This document shows, piece by piece, positions 45,156 to 54,630 of a stretch of 64,000 bases of DNA. The position numbers and the translations under genes were made by a program. Source of the DNA: Parasporobacterium sp. (lineage in GTDB: Bacteria > Bacillota > Clostridia > Lachnospirales > Lachnospiraceae); assembly GCA_017459985.1 (NCBI GenBank), contig JAFUBX010000006.1, positions 1 through 64,000 of the forward strand. Reading direction: 5' to 3'. Numbering within the stretch: the stretch's first letter is position 1; each line of letters starts with the position of its first letter. A model generated the notes under the pieces. The model was not told the origin of the DNA. It was given only the letters and a program-made list of their open reading frames with translations, and searched no databases.

Positions 45156-45417
45156 AATATCCGCTGTTTCATATTATCAGCGAAACCTCTCAGACCTGAA
45201 ACGGGCTGCAAACCATTATAAAACCATCATTTGCATCTTGTATGAGAAAAATGAACTTTGAGAACATTTTAAGCAGATGCATCTCAAATCCGGGTTTTCT
45301 CGTACAAGAACACTTTTTTGCATAGGAAGCAGGTATGGTGATGGGGACCCGGACTTCGGTGCGATGGGATACAGGATGTGTGATGGATGTATCAAAGAAG
45401 CATGCTGTATCAAAGAA
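45156..45417. other. Intergenic region between pnp and the ABC permease
   Basis: No convincing gene. It holds the nested palindrome at 45237-45308. A 69-codon minus-strand frame (45216-45425) crosses it but overlaps the permease end and is probably not a gene. Confidence 0.55.
45237..45308. repeat. Nested 72-nt imperfect palindrome
   Basis: Outer arms CTTGTATGAGAAAA and TTTTCTCGTACAAG match at 13 of 14 positions. Inside them TTTGAGA pairs with TCTCAAA, and the centre includes the self-complementary AGATGCATCT. As RNA it would fold into a long two-part stem. It lies downstream of both pnp and the minus-strand permease. It looks like a stand-alone palindromic element, which could be an RNA, a REP-like unit or a miniature mobile element. 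Confidence 0.65.
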
Positions 45418-48336
45418 TCAGTCATTGGCTTTCATGGCTTCCACCATATCCGTGCGGTTGATGGAACGCTTCATGATCAGATCCACGATCAGTGTGAAAA
45501 CAATGGAGATGGCAAGGGCGATCACGAAACTTAAGGGGCGGATTTCCCGGCCGAACATGATGTGGTTGACTTCCACAGTCCGCACGACATAACTGTGCAG
45601 CCAGATTCCGACCAGGAGTCCCACGAGAGCTCCGAGAAAACTCAGAATATTGGTCTCCCGGAAAATATAATTCTGGGTTTCTGTTTTGTAGAATCCCAGG
45701 ACCCGCAGGGTAGCCAGTTCTTTTCTACGCTCGCAGATATTGACATTGATCAGATTATAGAGGACGACGATGCAGAGCAGCCCGGCGGCGAGGATCAGGA
45801 CATAGATCACGCCGTTGATGCTCTCAATACTGTCGGAGAAGGAATCCTTCAGGCTGTCCACGGAACGCCCGAACAGCACATGGGAGCTGGTCAGGATCTC
45901 GGCAGTGACATCCCGGATGGCACCAGCAGTTTCCGCCGTCGCGGGACCTTCCACTGCTGTGGGATCTTTCACTGCCTCGAGACCTTCCGCTGCCATGGGA
46001 CCTTCCACTCCCGCAGTATTCTCCTTTGCTGCGACTGCGCCTTCAGTCTCTCCGTCGGCCTGGATACACAGAAGACAGGTATAGTCAGGGATTTTGTGAA
46101 AAAGGGCTTGATAGGTGTCCGCAGTCATGTATGCAAAGGAGGAAACGTAATTTTCCGTAATAGCCGTGACCTGCGCGGAACTCTGATGCCCCTGGGAGTC
46201 CTCCAGTGTTACCAGATCTCCCGGGCGGATATGCATTTCTTCACACAGTTTCTCCGTCAGGATCACGCCGTCCGGAGACAATTCCAGAGGCGTTTGTCCG
46301 ACTCGTTCCCGCAGAGAAATGAAATCCGGGAAGAGCGTTTCCTCTTCCGGAACGCAGAGGGTCAGCTCCTGATAGGTTCCGCCTGTATAGAGTTTGCCGG
46401 TTTCCTGGGATGTGGACAGAACGGAGTGGATCAGGCTCTGATCATTTAACAGGGCAGTCAGATCCGGATCCTCAATATCCGAAAGAGGATGATCCAGCAC
46501 AAACATCTGGTTATACCGGTAGATTTCCCCGAACTGTTTATCAACAATATCATTGACGGAGTCCTTGACCCCGAATCCGGTCAGAAGCAAAGCGGAGCAG
46601 CCCGCCACCCCGATAATGGTCATGATAAAACGCTTTTTGTAGCGGAACAGATTCCGGCAGGTGACTTTATAGGTAAAGGACAGCCGTTTCCAGATGAATC
46701 CGATGTGCTCCAGCCAGATCCGTTTGCCGGCGGCGGGGGCTTTCGGGAGCATAAGGACAGCCGGAACCGAACGAAATTCATTCCAGCAGGACAGGAGGGC
46801 AGCGATCAGGATGCTCAGAATCGTGACGGGAGCGACCCAGGCCGCAATATTCCAGCGGAAGGGCGTTTCCATGGAGGGCAGCATATACATCATGCTGTAG
46901 GCTCCGTTGATCGCCGCCGGAAAAATTCGGAAGCCGATTCCGAATCCGAGAATACAGCCCAGGACAGAGGCGGTAAAACTGAACAGCAGATATTCGAACA
47001 GGATTTGCCCGTTGGAATAGCCAAGGGCTTTCAGTGTCCCGATCTGCAGGCGGTTTTCTTCGATCAGCCGGCTCATGGTGGTCAGCGCGACTAACAGCGC
47101 GACGATGAAGAAGAATACGGGAAAGATCTTTGCCAGCGCGGAGACCTTGCCTACATTATTGGAATAACTTTCAAATCCGGCCAGATCCTTCCGGGTCCGG
47201 TAGATCCAGGTCAGATCCTGCAGAGTATCCAGGGTGCGTGTAACTTCCTTCCTGGATTCGGCGAGGAAGTTCTGCAGTCCAGCAGCAGAGTAGGATCCCT
47301 CCGACAGAACCGAATCTTCCGGCGAATCCGGATCTTCCGGAGAAACTGAATCTTCCGGCAAAGCCACCGGATCCAGCAGATCTTTGATCCCGGGCAGGAG
47401 CAACGCCACCTCCCGGTTCGCGGCGATCCGGTCCTTCCGATCTTTCGCAAGAAGTTCCTGCGTTTCGGAAATGCTGCGAACCCGTTCAGAAAGACGGTCC
47501 AGTTCTTCCAGCCGGGTCGTGAGTTCTTCTTCCAGATCACCGGATCTGTCCGTCGCAAGACGGCGGCCTAATGGCTTCAGCTCTTCCATCAGGGTATTGA
47601 TCGCTGCTTCATAGGAATCGCTGAAAGAGTTGTACTGGTCTGCGCCTTCCGCTGTCAGGAACAGATCTGTATAAAAATCGCAGGTAAACAGATCCAGCGG
47701 GGCATAAACATTCAGGTTGATGGTACCGGATCCGATATTTGTGCTGTCGCCTTCGATGGAAATGCACAGGGGACTCTGGCAGATTCCCACGATCGTCAGG
47801 TCAGTGGAAGAAAGATATCCCTTCAGCATTTCGTATTCGGTATTTCCTTCTGCAAGAGAGAGTACATCCCCGGGATGAACCTCCTCCTCGGAATATTTTC
47901 CGAATACGGATTCCACAACACATTCACCGGGCGCTTCCGGCAGACGGCCCTCCAGCAGGCGGAACGAGTTGATCCCGGTCTGTCCGGAAGTATTCAGGAT
48001 TCCGTAGACCCGGGAGGTAAAGTCGGAGTTTTCCCCATCGCTCAGGATCATGTCAAATACCCGGGCCGGCTGTATTCCGGCGACGGAGTCCATTTCGGAA
48101 ACCTGCTGCAGATCCTCCGTGGTAAAACCGGCGGCCGATTTCAGATCCAGATCATACAGGTGATAATCACGGATGTACTGGTCCGCGGCATCATACATAT
48201 CCGGGGATGCGGCTGCAAGCCCCGCCATAAAACCAGCACCAAGGGCGACGATAAACAGGATCGAGAGGAACCGGTTCAGACTCCCCCGGATATTGCGGAT
48301 GATATTTTTCCATCGGGTTTTTGTGTTATAAAACAT
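45418..48336 (-). CDS. FtsX-type ABC transporter permease
   Basis: A 972-residue membrane protein of the MacB/FtsX exporter class. TM1 is near residues 23-45, and two FtsX domains with three helices each follow (around residues 405-560 and 855-965), with large outside regions. The first outside region contains a coiled coil and a Pro/Glu/Asp/Ser repeat stretch (LPEDSVSPEDPDSPEDSV). The second has an Ala/Glu/Gly low-complexity stretch with EGP repeats. The ATPase gene lies 9 nt upstream. Relatives export peptides or lipoproteins or give resistance to antimicrobial peptides; the substrate here is unknown. Confidence 0.9.
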   Translation of the reverse strand: MFYNTKTRWKNIIRNIRGSLNRFLSILFIVALGAGFMAGLAAASPDMYDAADQYIRDYHLYDLDLKSAAGFTTEDLQQVSEMDSVAGIQPARVFDMILSDGENSDFTSRVYGILNTSGQTGINSFRLLEGRLPEAPGECVVESVFGKYSEEEVHPGDVLSLAEGNTEYEMLKGYLSSTDLTIVGICQSPLCISIEGDSTNIGSGTINLNVYAPLDLFTCDFYTDLFLTAEGADQYNSFSDSYEAAINTLMEELKPLGRRLATDRSGDLEEELTTRLEELDRLSERVRSISETQELLAKDRKDRIAANREVALLLPGIKDLLDPVALPEDSVSPEDPDSPEDSVLSEGSYSAAGLQNFLAESRKEVTRTLDTLQDLTWIYRTRKDLAGFESYSNNVGKVSALAKIFPVFFFIVALLVALTTMSRLIEENRLQIGTLKALGYSNGQILFEYLLFSFTASVLGCILGFGIGFRIFPAAINGAYSMMYMLPSMETPFRWNIAAWVAPVTILSILIAALLSCWNEFRSVPAVLMLPKAPAAGKRIWLEHIGFIWKRLSFTYKVTCRNLFRYKKRFIMTIIGVAGCSALLLTGFGVKDSVNDIVDKQFGEIYRYNQMFVLDHPLSDIEDPDLTALLNDQSLIHSVLSTSQETGKLYTGGTYQELTLCVPEEETLFPDFISLRERVGQTPLELSPDGVILTEKLCEEMHIRPGDLVTLEDSQGHQSSAQVTAITENYVSSFAYMTADTYQALFHKIPDYTCLLCIQADGETEGAVAAKENTAGVEGPMAAEGLEAVKDPTAVEGPATAETAGAIRDVTAEILTSSHVLFGRSVDSLKDSFSDSIESINGVIYVLILAAGLLCIVVLYNLINVNICERRKELATLRVLGFYKTETQNYIFRETNILSFLGALVGLLVGIWLHSYVVRTVEVNHIMFGREIRPLSFVIALAISIVFTLIVDLIMKRSINRTDMVEAMKAND

Positions 48337-48345
48337 GGACTTCCT

Positions 48346-49047
48346 TTACCATTCGATCGTATCGATCGGTACGGGATCGGGGTTGATCTCCACGGATACC
48401 ACCTTCCCGCTGCGTACTCGGATCACCCGGTCCGCGATTCGGGTCAGGGCGCTGTTGTGGGTGATGATGATAATCGTCTTTCCCGTGTCCCTGCAGATAT
48501 TCTGCAGCAGTTTTAATACGGACTTGCCGGTCTTATAGTCCAGGGCACCGGTGGGCTCGTCGCAGAGGATCAGTTTGGGATTTTTGGCGATTGCCCGGGC
48601 AATGGAAACCCGCTGCTGCTCCCCGCCGGAAAGCTGCGCCGGGAAATTATCCATACGGTTTTCCAGACCCACTTCCTTCAGTACCGCAGCGGAGTCCAGA
48701 CTGTTCCGGCAGATCTCCGAGGCCAGCTCCACATTTTCCAGCGCCGTCAGGTTCTGCACCAGATTGTAGAACTGAAAGACAAATCCCACGTCATTTCTGC
48801 GGTATTGCGTCATCTGGCGGGAGTTCAGACCGGTGATATCCCTGCCGTCCAGCGTGACCCGGCCGGAGGATGCGGTGTCCATGCCGCCCAGAATATTCAG
48901 CAGCGTCGTTTTGCCGGCTCCGGAATCTCCGACAATGATGCACAGCTCCCCCTTCTCGATGGAGAAGCTGATGCCGTCCAGCGCATGGATCCTGGTCTCG
49001 CCGGTCCGGTATATTTTATAAACTTGTTCAAATTCGATATATGCCAT
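48346..49047 (-). CDS. ABC transporter ATP-binding protein (MacB/LolD type)
   Basis: A 233-residue ATPase. Walker A is GDSGAGKTT, the signature is [14 protein letters not shown], Walker B is [12 protein letters not shown], and the H-loop follows in IIITHN. It drives the FtsX-type permease encoded 9 nt downstream. I start at 49047 ([13 protein letters not shown]), where a weak AAAGAGA lies 5-6 nt upstream; an ATG at 49116 would add 23 residues that run into the repeat array. No histidine kinase pair lies beside it. Confidence 0.92.
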   Translation of the reverse strand: MAYIEFEQVYKIYRTGETRIHALDGISFSIEKGELCIIVGDSGAGKTTLLNILGGMDTASSGRVTLDGRDITGLNSRQMTQYRRNDVGFVFQFYNLVQNLTALENVELASEICRNSLDSAAVLKEVGLENRMDNFPAQLSGGEQQRVSIARAIAKNPKLILCDEPTGALDYKTGKSVLKLLQNICRDTGKTIIIITHNSALTRIADRVIRVRSGKVVSVEINPDPVPIDTIEW

Positions 49048-49103
49048 AAGTGTCTCTTTCTGCGTCTGCCGCTGTAACCACGAAAAGCCGTAGCTTTTCG
49101 CCA

Positions 49104-49306
49104 GCTCCTGCCGCAATGCTGCATTTTTTCGTCAGGCCTGCCGAAAATCTCACGCATTGCTGCAATATTTCGGCAATTTGTCAAAAACTGCACGCAATGC
49201 TGCATTTTTTTGGCAGAAACCGGGCTTTTGAAGGTTGTTTGCCGAAAAACTCACGCAATGCTGCATTTTTTCGTCAGCCCTTGTCAAAAAATGTCGAGCA
49301 TTGCGG
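49104..49306. repeat. Dispersed palindromic repeat array, copy B
   Basis: Four copies of a core like GCAATGCTGCATTTTTTCG start at 49113, 49154, 49194 and 49255, and a partial copy starts at 49298. Spacings are 41, 40, 61 and 43 nt. Each core contains the palindrome AATGC-T-GCATT. Between cores, TTTTTCGTCAG-type arms pair with CTGCCGAAAA-type arms. The 17-mer CGAAAATCTCACGCATT is shared with copy A at 0.2 kb. It fills the gap between the lipase-like gene and the ABC transporter start. Confidence 0.75.
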
Positions 49307-49334
49307 TACCAGGGCGTTTCTGCCGGAGGAATGA

Positions 49335-50579
49335 TTATCTGCCCGCCTGCTTCAGAAGCAATCCGAGATAGATATTCGGAAAATGCTGCCGGAGAAGTGC
49401 AGCTCCCTGTTCATAATGGTTCTCCGACAGCTCATTCCAAATCTCTGCCAGAGGGTAGAGATCGCTGTTTTCGGAGAGTATCCCCGAATCGATCAGCGTT
49501 CCGGAATCCGGCTGATCCGGAAAATCGTTCAGATTCACCGGATCCAGAAGGGTTTCAAAATCGAAAGTCCCCGGATCCCCGGATAAGCTGTTTTCGGAGC
49601 GGTCCTCCATGGAAAGACCGGTCAGCAGATCACACAGAAGCAGCATCATTTCAAAGGAAGTTACTCCGTTGGAATCAGTACCGGAGGAAGTCAGGGAATG
49701 GCGGTCTTCATAGTAGGAGGTGACGGACGGGGAAATGGAGCAGATGGTATCCGTGTAATTTTGCACCAGGGAGGCCAGCTCAGGATCCTCCAACGGGAGG
49801 ATTATATCGATTCCAATCCGCCCGAATCCCCAGCCGGATGCCGGCAGTTCCGGAATCAGATCGCAGGGATTGATATGGTTGAAAATATTCGGACATTCCG
49901 GGAACGGATTCTCCGGGACAGCCCCGCCCTCCGGCTGCCGGATCGTCGCCGGAGTTGCAAAGGTATAGGTATAAACAGACTGGGGTCCGAGATATTCGTT
50001 GACCAGCATACCGAGAAGATTGGCGCAGGCCGCTCCCCGGCTGTATCCGCAGATCAGGACTGCCTGGGAAGAATCCGGATCGAGATACTCTTTTAATGTA
50101 AGAAAAACATCCTCTGCGCAGAACAGGAAGTTTTCCGCGAACAGGGAATCTTCCCGGCGGTAGGGACAAAAATCAAAATTGGAATACCATTCGCCACCCT
50201 GAGTTCCGCGGACTGAGACCAGCAGGACATCCTGCACAATGGAACCCTTCCGGAGGGCGGTTCCGCGGCCGATGGTGAAGGCACAGTTATGCGCCGGATC
50301 TGACGAATCCTTTTCATAATGGACCTGATCCAGGATTTCATATCCGAAGGCATCGAAGATCCGGGCTGTTTTCTCCTTCGTGTGGCCGGAACAAAGAAAC
50401 AGCATCTGAATGGCAAGCAGATCGGACCGCTCCTCCGAAGATCCGGGCAGCATCAGCGGGATCTCCAGAAAATCGGAAAGATCCGATGCGGAAGCTGCAT
50501 CGGATACGAAGACCGAAGAGAAGGAGATCGACAGGATGGCAAGCAGCAGTACGCAGGTTTTTACGAATTTTTTGTTCAT
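49335..50579 (-). CDS. Secreted lipase-like alpha/beta hydrolase
   Basis: A 414-residue exported protein. The signal peptide covers residues ~1-29 (hydrophobic CVLLLAILSISFSSVFV, then an Ala-rich cleavage site). The mature part has the lipase nucleophile elbow ICGYSRGAA (G-x-S-x-G), preceded by VLLVSVRGT with the oxyanion segment, as in class 3 lipases and DUF2974 proteins. Later Asp (NPCDLIPEL) and His (DRHSLT) could complete the triad. The substrate is unknown. The start codon has no ribosome site and lies 8 nt after a -10 box, so it is probably leaderless. It is divergent from the PBP gene. Confidence 0.75.
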   Translation of the reverse strand: MNKKFVKTCVLLLAILSISFSSVFVSDAASASDLSDFLEIPLMLPGSSEERSDLLAIQMLFLCSGHTKEKTARIFDAFGYEILDQVHYEKDSSDPAHNCAFTIGRGTALRKGSIVQDVLLVSVRGTQGGEWYSNFDFCPYRREDSLFAENFLFCAEDVFLTLKEYLDPDSSQAVLICGYSRGAACANLLGMLVNEYLGPQSVYTYTFATPATIRQPEGGAVPENPFPECPNIFNHINPCDLIPELPASGWGFGRIGIDIILPLEDPELASLVQNYTDTICSISPSVTSYYEDRHSLTSSGTDSNGVTSFEMMLLLCDLLTGLSMEDRSENSLSGDPGTFDFETLLDPVNLNDFPDQPDSGTLIDSGILSENSDLYPLAEIWNELSENHYEQGAALLRQHFPNIYLGLLLKQAGR

Positions 50580-50587
50580 AACTTGAT

Positions 50588-50615
50588 AGTATAGCGGTTT
50601 TTGGAAAAATAGCAA
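50588..50615 (-). promoter_or_regulatory. Promoter of the lipase-like gene
   Basis: Minus-strand TTGCTA, a 16-bp spacer and TATACT. The -10 box ends 8 nt before the ATG, which predicts a leaderless mRNA. Confidence 0.55.
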
Positions 50616-50648
50616 TGGCGTAGTGACAGTTCCGGAACCGCATGATTT

Positions 50649-50677
50649 TTGACAATACATAGGGAGTATTGTATAAT
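50649..50677 (+). promoter_or_regulatory. Consensus promoter with built-in operator for the PBP gene
   Basis: Perfect TTGACA, a 17-bp spacer and perfect TATAAT. The spacer is almost filled by a perfect 7-7-7 inverted repeat, ACAATAC-ATAGGGA-GTATTGT (50652-50672), a likely repressor site. Confidence 0.75.
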
Positions 50678-50743
50678 TCTTCAATCTGTATGCAGACGGC
50701 GCAGATGTTTTTTGAAAAATGCAGCCGGCATTTGGAGGTATGG

Positions 50744-53353
50744 ATGAGAAGAAGTTATGAATACCAGTACGAAGACCGTTCTGGTAATATAAAGACCCGC
50801 AGGATCAAGGAAAAAAGCGTGGGCGGAGGCGTCCTGAAATGGTTCCTTCTGTTCCTGCTTTCTGTATTCTGTATTATCATGTCAGTGATTGCGGGAGCAG
50901 CTGTCGGACTGATCCGTTCGACTCCGGCCATCTCCATTGAGGATGTGAAGCCAAGCGAATATCCTTCCCATATCTATGACAGAAACGGCAACGAAATGAT
51001 CGAGCTGACGACCACCGGCTCGAACCGGAAAGAGGCCGCTTACGAAGAGATTCCCGCGATGCTGAGGGACGCATACATTGCCATCGAGGACGAGCGGTTC
51101 TATGAGCATAACGGCGTGGACCTGAAGGGTATTTTCCGTGCCGTTATGGTGGACATCGCAGAGGGCAGAAGCGAAGGCGCCAGTACGATCACCCAGCAGC
51201 TGGTGAAGAACAATGTCATAGAGACCGGCGGTTATGAACGAAGCATGGGTTCTCTGCTCAGAAGAAAGGTGCAGGAGTGTTTTATGGCCCTGAACCTGGA
51301 AAAACAGATGAGCAAGAGCGAGATCCTGACCAACTATCTGAATACCATCTATCTGGGAAGCAACTGCAACGGAGTCAAGGCAGCTGCGGAGTACTATTTC
51401 GGAAAGAAAGATCTGTATGATCTGACTCTGGCCGAATGCGCCTCCCTGGCAGCCATCACCAACAATCCCTCTGCCAATAATCCCGCCCGCCATCCCGAGA
51501 CCAACCGCAAGAGAAGAGACACGGTGCTGGATTATATGGAGCGGCTGGGGTATATTTCCTCCGCCCAGTGCGAAGAGGCCAAGAAGGATGATATCTACAG
51601 CCGGATCGTCGCCAACAGCTCCGAAGAAGCCAGTATCTATACCTATTTTGAAGATGCCCTGATCTCCAGTGTGATGGAAGATCTGCAGTCGGTGGGATAT
51701 ACCTATACCCAGGCCTATAACCTGCTGTTCTCCGGCGGAATCTCCATCTATTCCACTCAGGACACCCGGGCCCAGGCAATCATCGAAGAGGAGATCAATA
51801 ATCCGGCCCATTATCCCATGGAGACCACCTATTCCATCAGCTGGGATCTTTCCATCCAGAAAAGCGACGGAACCATGGAATACTACTATGCCGGCGACAT
51901 TACAAGGTATCACCGGAATGAACTGGGAGATTCCAACTACCGGCTGGATTTTGCCACGAAGGAAGAGGCCGATGCGGAGGTGGAGGCCTACAAGGCTGTG
52001 ATCCTGGAGGAAGGGGACCGAATCACCTATGAAGATATCACCTACACTCTGCAGCCCCAGATCTCCTTTGTTCTGATGGATTACCGGACCGGACAGGTGC
52101 TGGCCGCCATCGGCGGAAGGGGCGACAAGCAGCAGAGTCTTTCCCTGAACCGGGCAACGGATCAGCTGCGGCAGCCAGGATCCACCTTCAAGATACTGGC
52201 GGCCTTTGCGCCGGCTATGAACAGCGCCGGATACACCCTGGCAACGGTGCACGACGATTCCCCGTTTGAATACGAAGGCACCATCAACCGGGAGGTGGAG
52301 AACTGGTGGGGACAGGAGTACCGGGGCCTCAGCAACATCCGGGACGCCATCCGGGATTCCATGAACATCATTGCCGTCAAGACCTTTTACGATATCGGCG
52401 GGGATCTGGGAATCCAGTATCTGAAGGAATTCGGATTTGAACACATCGACGAGGTCTCCGATAAAGAACTGCCGACAGCCCTCGGCGGCATCACCAACGG
52501 CGTGACCAACCTGGAGCTGTGCGCTGCCTATTCGGCCATTGCCAACCAGGGAACCTATATTGAACCGATCATGTATACGAAGATCGTATCCCGGAACGGA
52601 ACGGTGCTTCTGGAAGCGGATCAGACGACCCGGCAGGTGGTCCGTCCCACCGTGGCGGCGCTGCTGACGGATGCCCTGCAGGATGTTGTGGAAGAGGGAA
52701 CCGGCGTGAAATGCAAGCTGGCCAATGCTCCCCTTGCGGGCAAGACCGGAACCACATCCAACGACTATGACCTGTGGTTTACCGGATATGTTCCGGCGGG
52801 GATCTGCGGAACGATCTGGGCCGGATATGACGAGAATATCAAGATCGAGCAGGAGGAATTCCATAAGGATCTCTACGCGGCCATTATGAACCGCATCGTG
52901 AACGAGCAGGGATATACAGGAGGCCAGTTCCTGTGGCCGGACGGCATCGTACAGGCAACTATCTGCCATAAGTCCGGAGAACTGCCGGAACAGTGGCTGT
53001 GCGAATACGATCCGACGGGGAAGGGAACCTATACGGAATATTTTGAAGAGGGTACGGTCCCGACGGAATACTGCGATGTCCATATCGGCGCCTATGTCTG
53101 CTCCGAGACCGGTCTTCTGGCAAATGAGTTCTGCCCCGGATATTACCAGGTCTGCATTATTCGTCCTGATGATATCAAGGGCGGACCGGCCAGAGGTTAT
53201 ACCTGGGATTCCAATTACGCATATCCCGGCGCATACTGTTATTATCATTCCGCCGCGACGCTGGCTCCGGCGACGGAGGAGCAGCAAGGCGATGAGGAAG
53301 GCCCGCCGGCCGAAGAAGACTTCTATTATGAAGAAGAATATGTCGAGTATTAA
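50744..53353 (+). CDS. Class A penicillin-binding protein (PBP1-type)
   Basis: An 869-residue bifunctional peptidoglycan synthase. A short cytoplasmic basic tail and a TM helix (residues ~30-55) precede the GT51 glycosyltransferase domain (EDERFYEHNGVD and GASTITQQLVKN). The transpeptidase domain has PGSTFK (the S-x-x-K serine), SMN and KTGTT. The C-terminus ends in a Glu/Tyr-rich acidic tail. GGAGG lies 5 nt before the ATG at 50744. The next glycosyltransferase start overlaps the stop (TAATG). Confidence 0.95.
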   Translation: MRRSYEYQYEDRSGNIKTRRIKEKSVGGGVLKWFLLFLLSVFCIIMSVIAGAAVGLIRSTPAISIEDVKPSEYPSHIYDRNGNEMIELTTTGSNRKEAAYEEIPAMLRDAYIAIEDERFYEHNGVDLKGIFRAVMVDIAEGRSEGASTITQQLVKNNVIETGGYERSMGSLLRRKVQECFMALNLEKQMSKSEILTNYLNTIYLGSNCNGVKAAAEYYFGKKDLYDLTLAECASLAAITNNPSANNPARHPETNRKRRDTVLDYMERLGYISSAQCEEAKKDDIYSRIVANSSEEASIYTYFEDALISSVMEDLQSVGYTYTQAYNLLFSGGISIYSTQDTRAQAIIEEEINNPAHYPMETTYSISWDLSIQKSDGTMEYYYAGDITRYHRNELGDSNYRLDFATKEEADAEVEAYKAVILEEGDRITYEDITYTLQPQISFVLMDYRTGQVLAAIGGRGDKQQSLSLNRATDQLRQPGSTFKILAAFAPAMNSAGYTLATVHDDSPFEYEGTINREVENWWGQEYRGLSNIRDAIRDSMNIIAVKTFYDIGGDLGIQYLKEFGFEHIDEVSDKELPTALGGITNGVTNLELCAAYSAIANQGTYIEPIMYTKIVSRNGTVLLEADQTTRQVVRPTVAALLTDALQDVVEEGTGVKCKLANAPLAGKTGTTSNDYDLWFTGYVPAGICGTIWAGYDENIKIEQEEFHKDLYAAIMNRIVNEQGYTGGQFLWPDGIVQATICHKSGELPEQWLCEYDPTGKGTYTEYFEEGTVPTEYCDVHIGAYVCSETGLLANEFCPGYYQVCIIRPDDIKGGPARGYTWDSNYAYPGAYCYYHSAATLAPATEEQQGDEEGPPAEEDFYYEEEYVEY

Positions 53354-54630
53354 TGCCTAAAAAAATTCTCGTAGTATGCCGGCATTTCTGGCCGGAAAAA
53401 ACCAGAATCAACGAACTGTGCAACCACCTTGTTTCCTACGGATTCAAGGTGGATGTGCTGTGCGGGCAGCCCTGCAACGAAGCCGGAGAATTCCAGAGGG
53501 GATACAATTCCTTCAAGGTGCGCCGGGAAACAAAGAACAAGATTAATATCTACCGGACCTTTGATGTGAAACAGGGGAACGGATCCAACCTCCGGATCTT
53601 TCTAAACTATGTGACCTTCCCGCTGATGGCCCGGATGCAGAGCAACCATCTTCTGCAGGGGAAGTATGATGCGGTCCTGATCTATCAGCTGTCTCCCGTG
53701 ATGATGTGCGGACCGGGGATCCGGATCGCCGAAAAACTGCAGATCCCCGTCTATATCTATGTGGCGGATCTCTGGCCCCAGGGGCTGTATTCCGTGATCG
53801 ATGTCCAGAGCAGTCTGTTCCGCAGACTTTTATACCGGATCTCCATGTCCTATTACCGGAAAGCTGACCGGCTGATCGTGCCTTCCGAGTTGATGCGGGG
53901 GTATTTTGCCTCCCGGCTGGGGATGACGGACGAACAGCTGCCGGTGGTAACCCAGGTCCCGGACAGCGCTTATGAACAGAAGATCCGGGATGACAGTCTG
54001 CTGGAGAAGCTGGCAGGCAGCTTTACCCTGCTGGTGCCGGGGGATTTCGACGGGCAGCTGCATGTCGACGGAGTGATCCGGACGGCTCAGAAGATCCGCT
54101 CGTCTGAGGCCGGAAATATCCGGTTTGTGGTGACGGGAACCGGAGAGAAGATCGGGGAACTTCAGAAGCAGGTGATGAAAAACGGACTGGAGGATCTGTT
54201 CTTCTTTGAGGGCAGGATCACGTCCATGGAGACCGGCAAATATCTTTACGCGGCGGACATTATTACGGCGATTGTCAAACCGGAGAAAACCAGCGCCTAT
54301 CAGCTGCCCCACCAGATGATCAATTATCTGGCGGCCGGAAAACCTGTGGTGGCTTCCATCGGCGGCCTGGTGAAGGACCTGATCCGCAGGGCCGGATGCG
54401 GAGAGGCCGTGGAGCCGGATGATCTCAGCGGGATCTACAGCAGCATCATGAAGATCTACCGTATGAGCGGACAGGAACGGCAGCGCCTGGGACAGCAGGG
54501 AGCAGCCTGGCAGAAGGAACATTTTAATCCGGATGAGAATGCGGAAAAGATCGCATGGATCCTGGCAGGGGAGGACGCAAATGTGCCCTCCGCCGAAGTA
54601 TCCAGTATCAGACAGCTGCGGGATCTGTAA
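53353..54630 (+). CDS. GT4-type glycosyltransferase (WcaI-like)
   Basis: A 425-residue GT-B glycosyltransferase. The N-terminal domain has ILVVCRHFWPE and YVADLWPQGLYSV, typical of WcaI/WbuB-like enzymes that build surface polysaccharides. The C-terminal domain contains VVTGTG and LPHQMINYLAAGKPVVAS, the donor-sugar site. It starts on the last base of the PBP stop codon and so is coupled to peptidoglycan synthesis. The acceptor is unknown; a wall or capsule polymer is likely. Confidence 0.85.
   Translation: MPKKILVVCRHFWPEKTRINELCNHLVSYGFKVDVLCGQPCNEAGEFQRGYNSFKVRRETKNKINIYRTFDVKQGNGSNLRIFLNYVTFPLMARMQSNHLLQGKYDAVLIYQLSPVMMCGPGIRIAEKLQIPVYIYVADLWPQGLYSVIDVQSSLFRRLLYRISMSYYRKADRLIVPSELMRGYFASRLGMTDEQLPVVTQVPDSAYEQKIRDDSLLEKLAGSFTLLVPGDFDGQLHVDGVIRTAQKIRSSEAGNIRFVVTGTGEKIGELQKQVMKNGLEDLFFFEGRITSMETGKYLYAADIITAIVKPEKTSAYQLPHQMINYLAAGKPVVASIGGLVKDLIRRAGCGEAVEPDDLSGIYSSIMKIYRMSGQERQRLGQQGAAWQKEHFNPDENAEKIAWILAGEDANVPSAEVSSIRQLRDL

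Noticed and set aside
45216-45425. A 69-codon minus-strand frame after the permease gene
   Set aside because: It overlaps the permease end and crosses the nested palindrome; it looks like a by-product of that element.
49104-49306. A CRISPR array, because of ~40-nt periodic repeats
   Set aside because: The repeats are degenerate, the intervals are themselves repeat-like and not unique spacers, and no cas genes are near.
50882-53287. An 801-codon frame antisense to the PBP gene
   Set aside because: Same reason: the opposite strand encodes an unmistakable class A PBP with all motifs.
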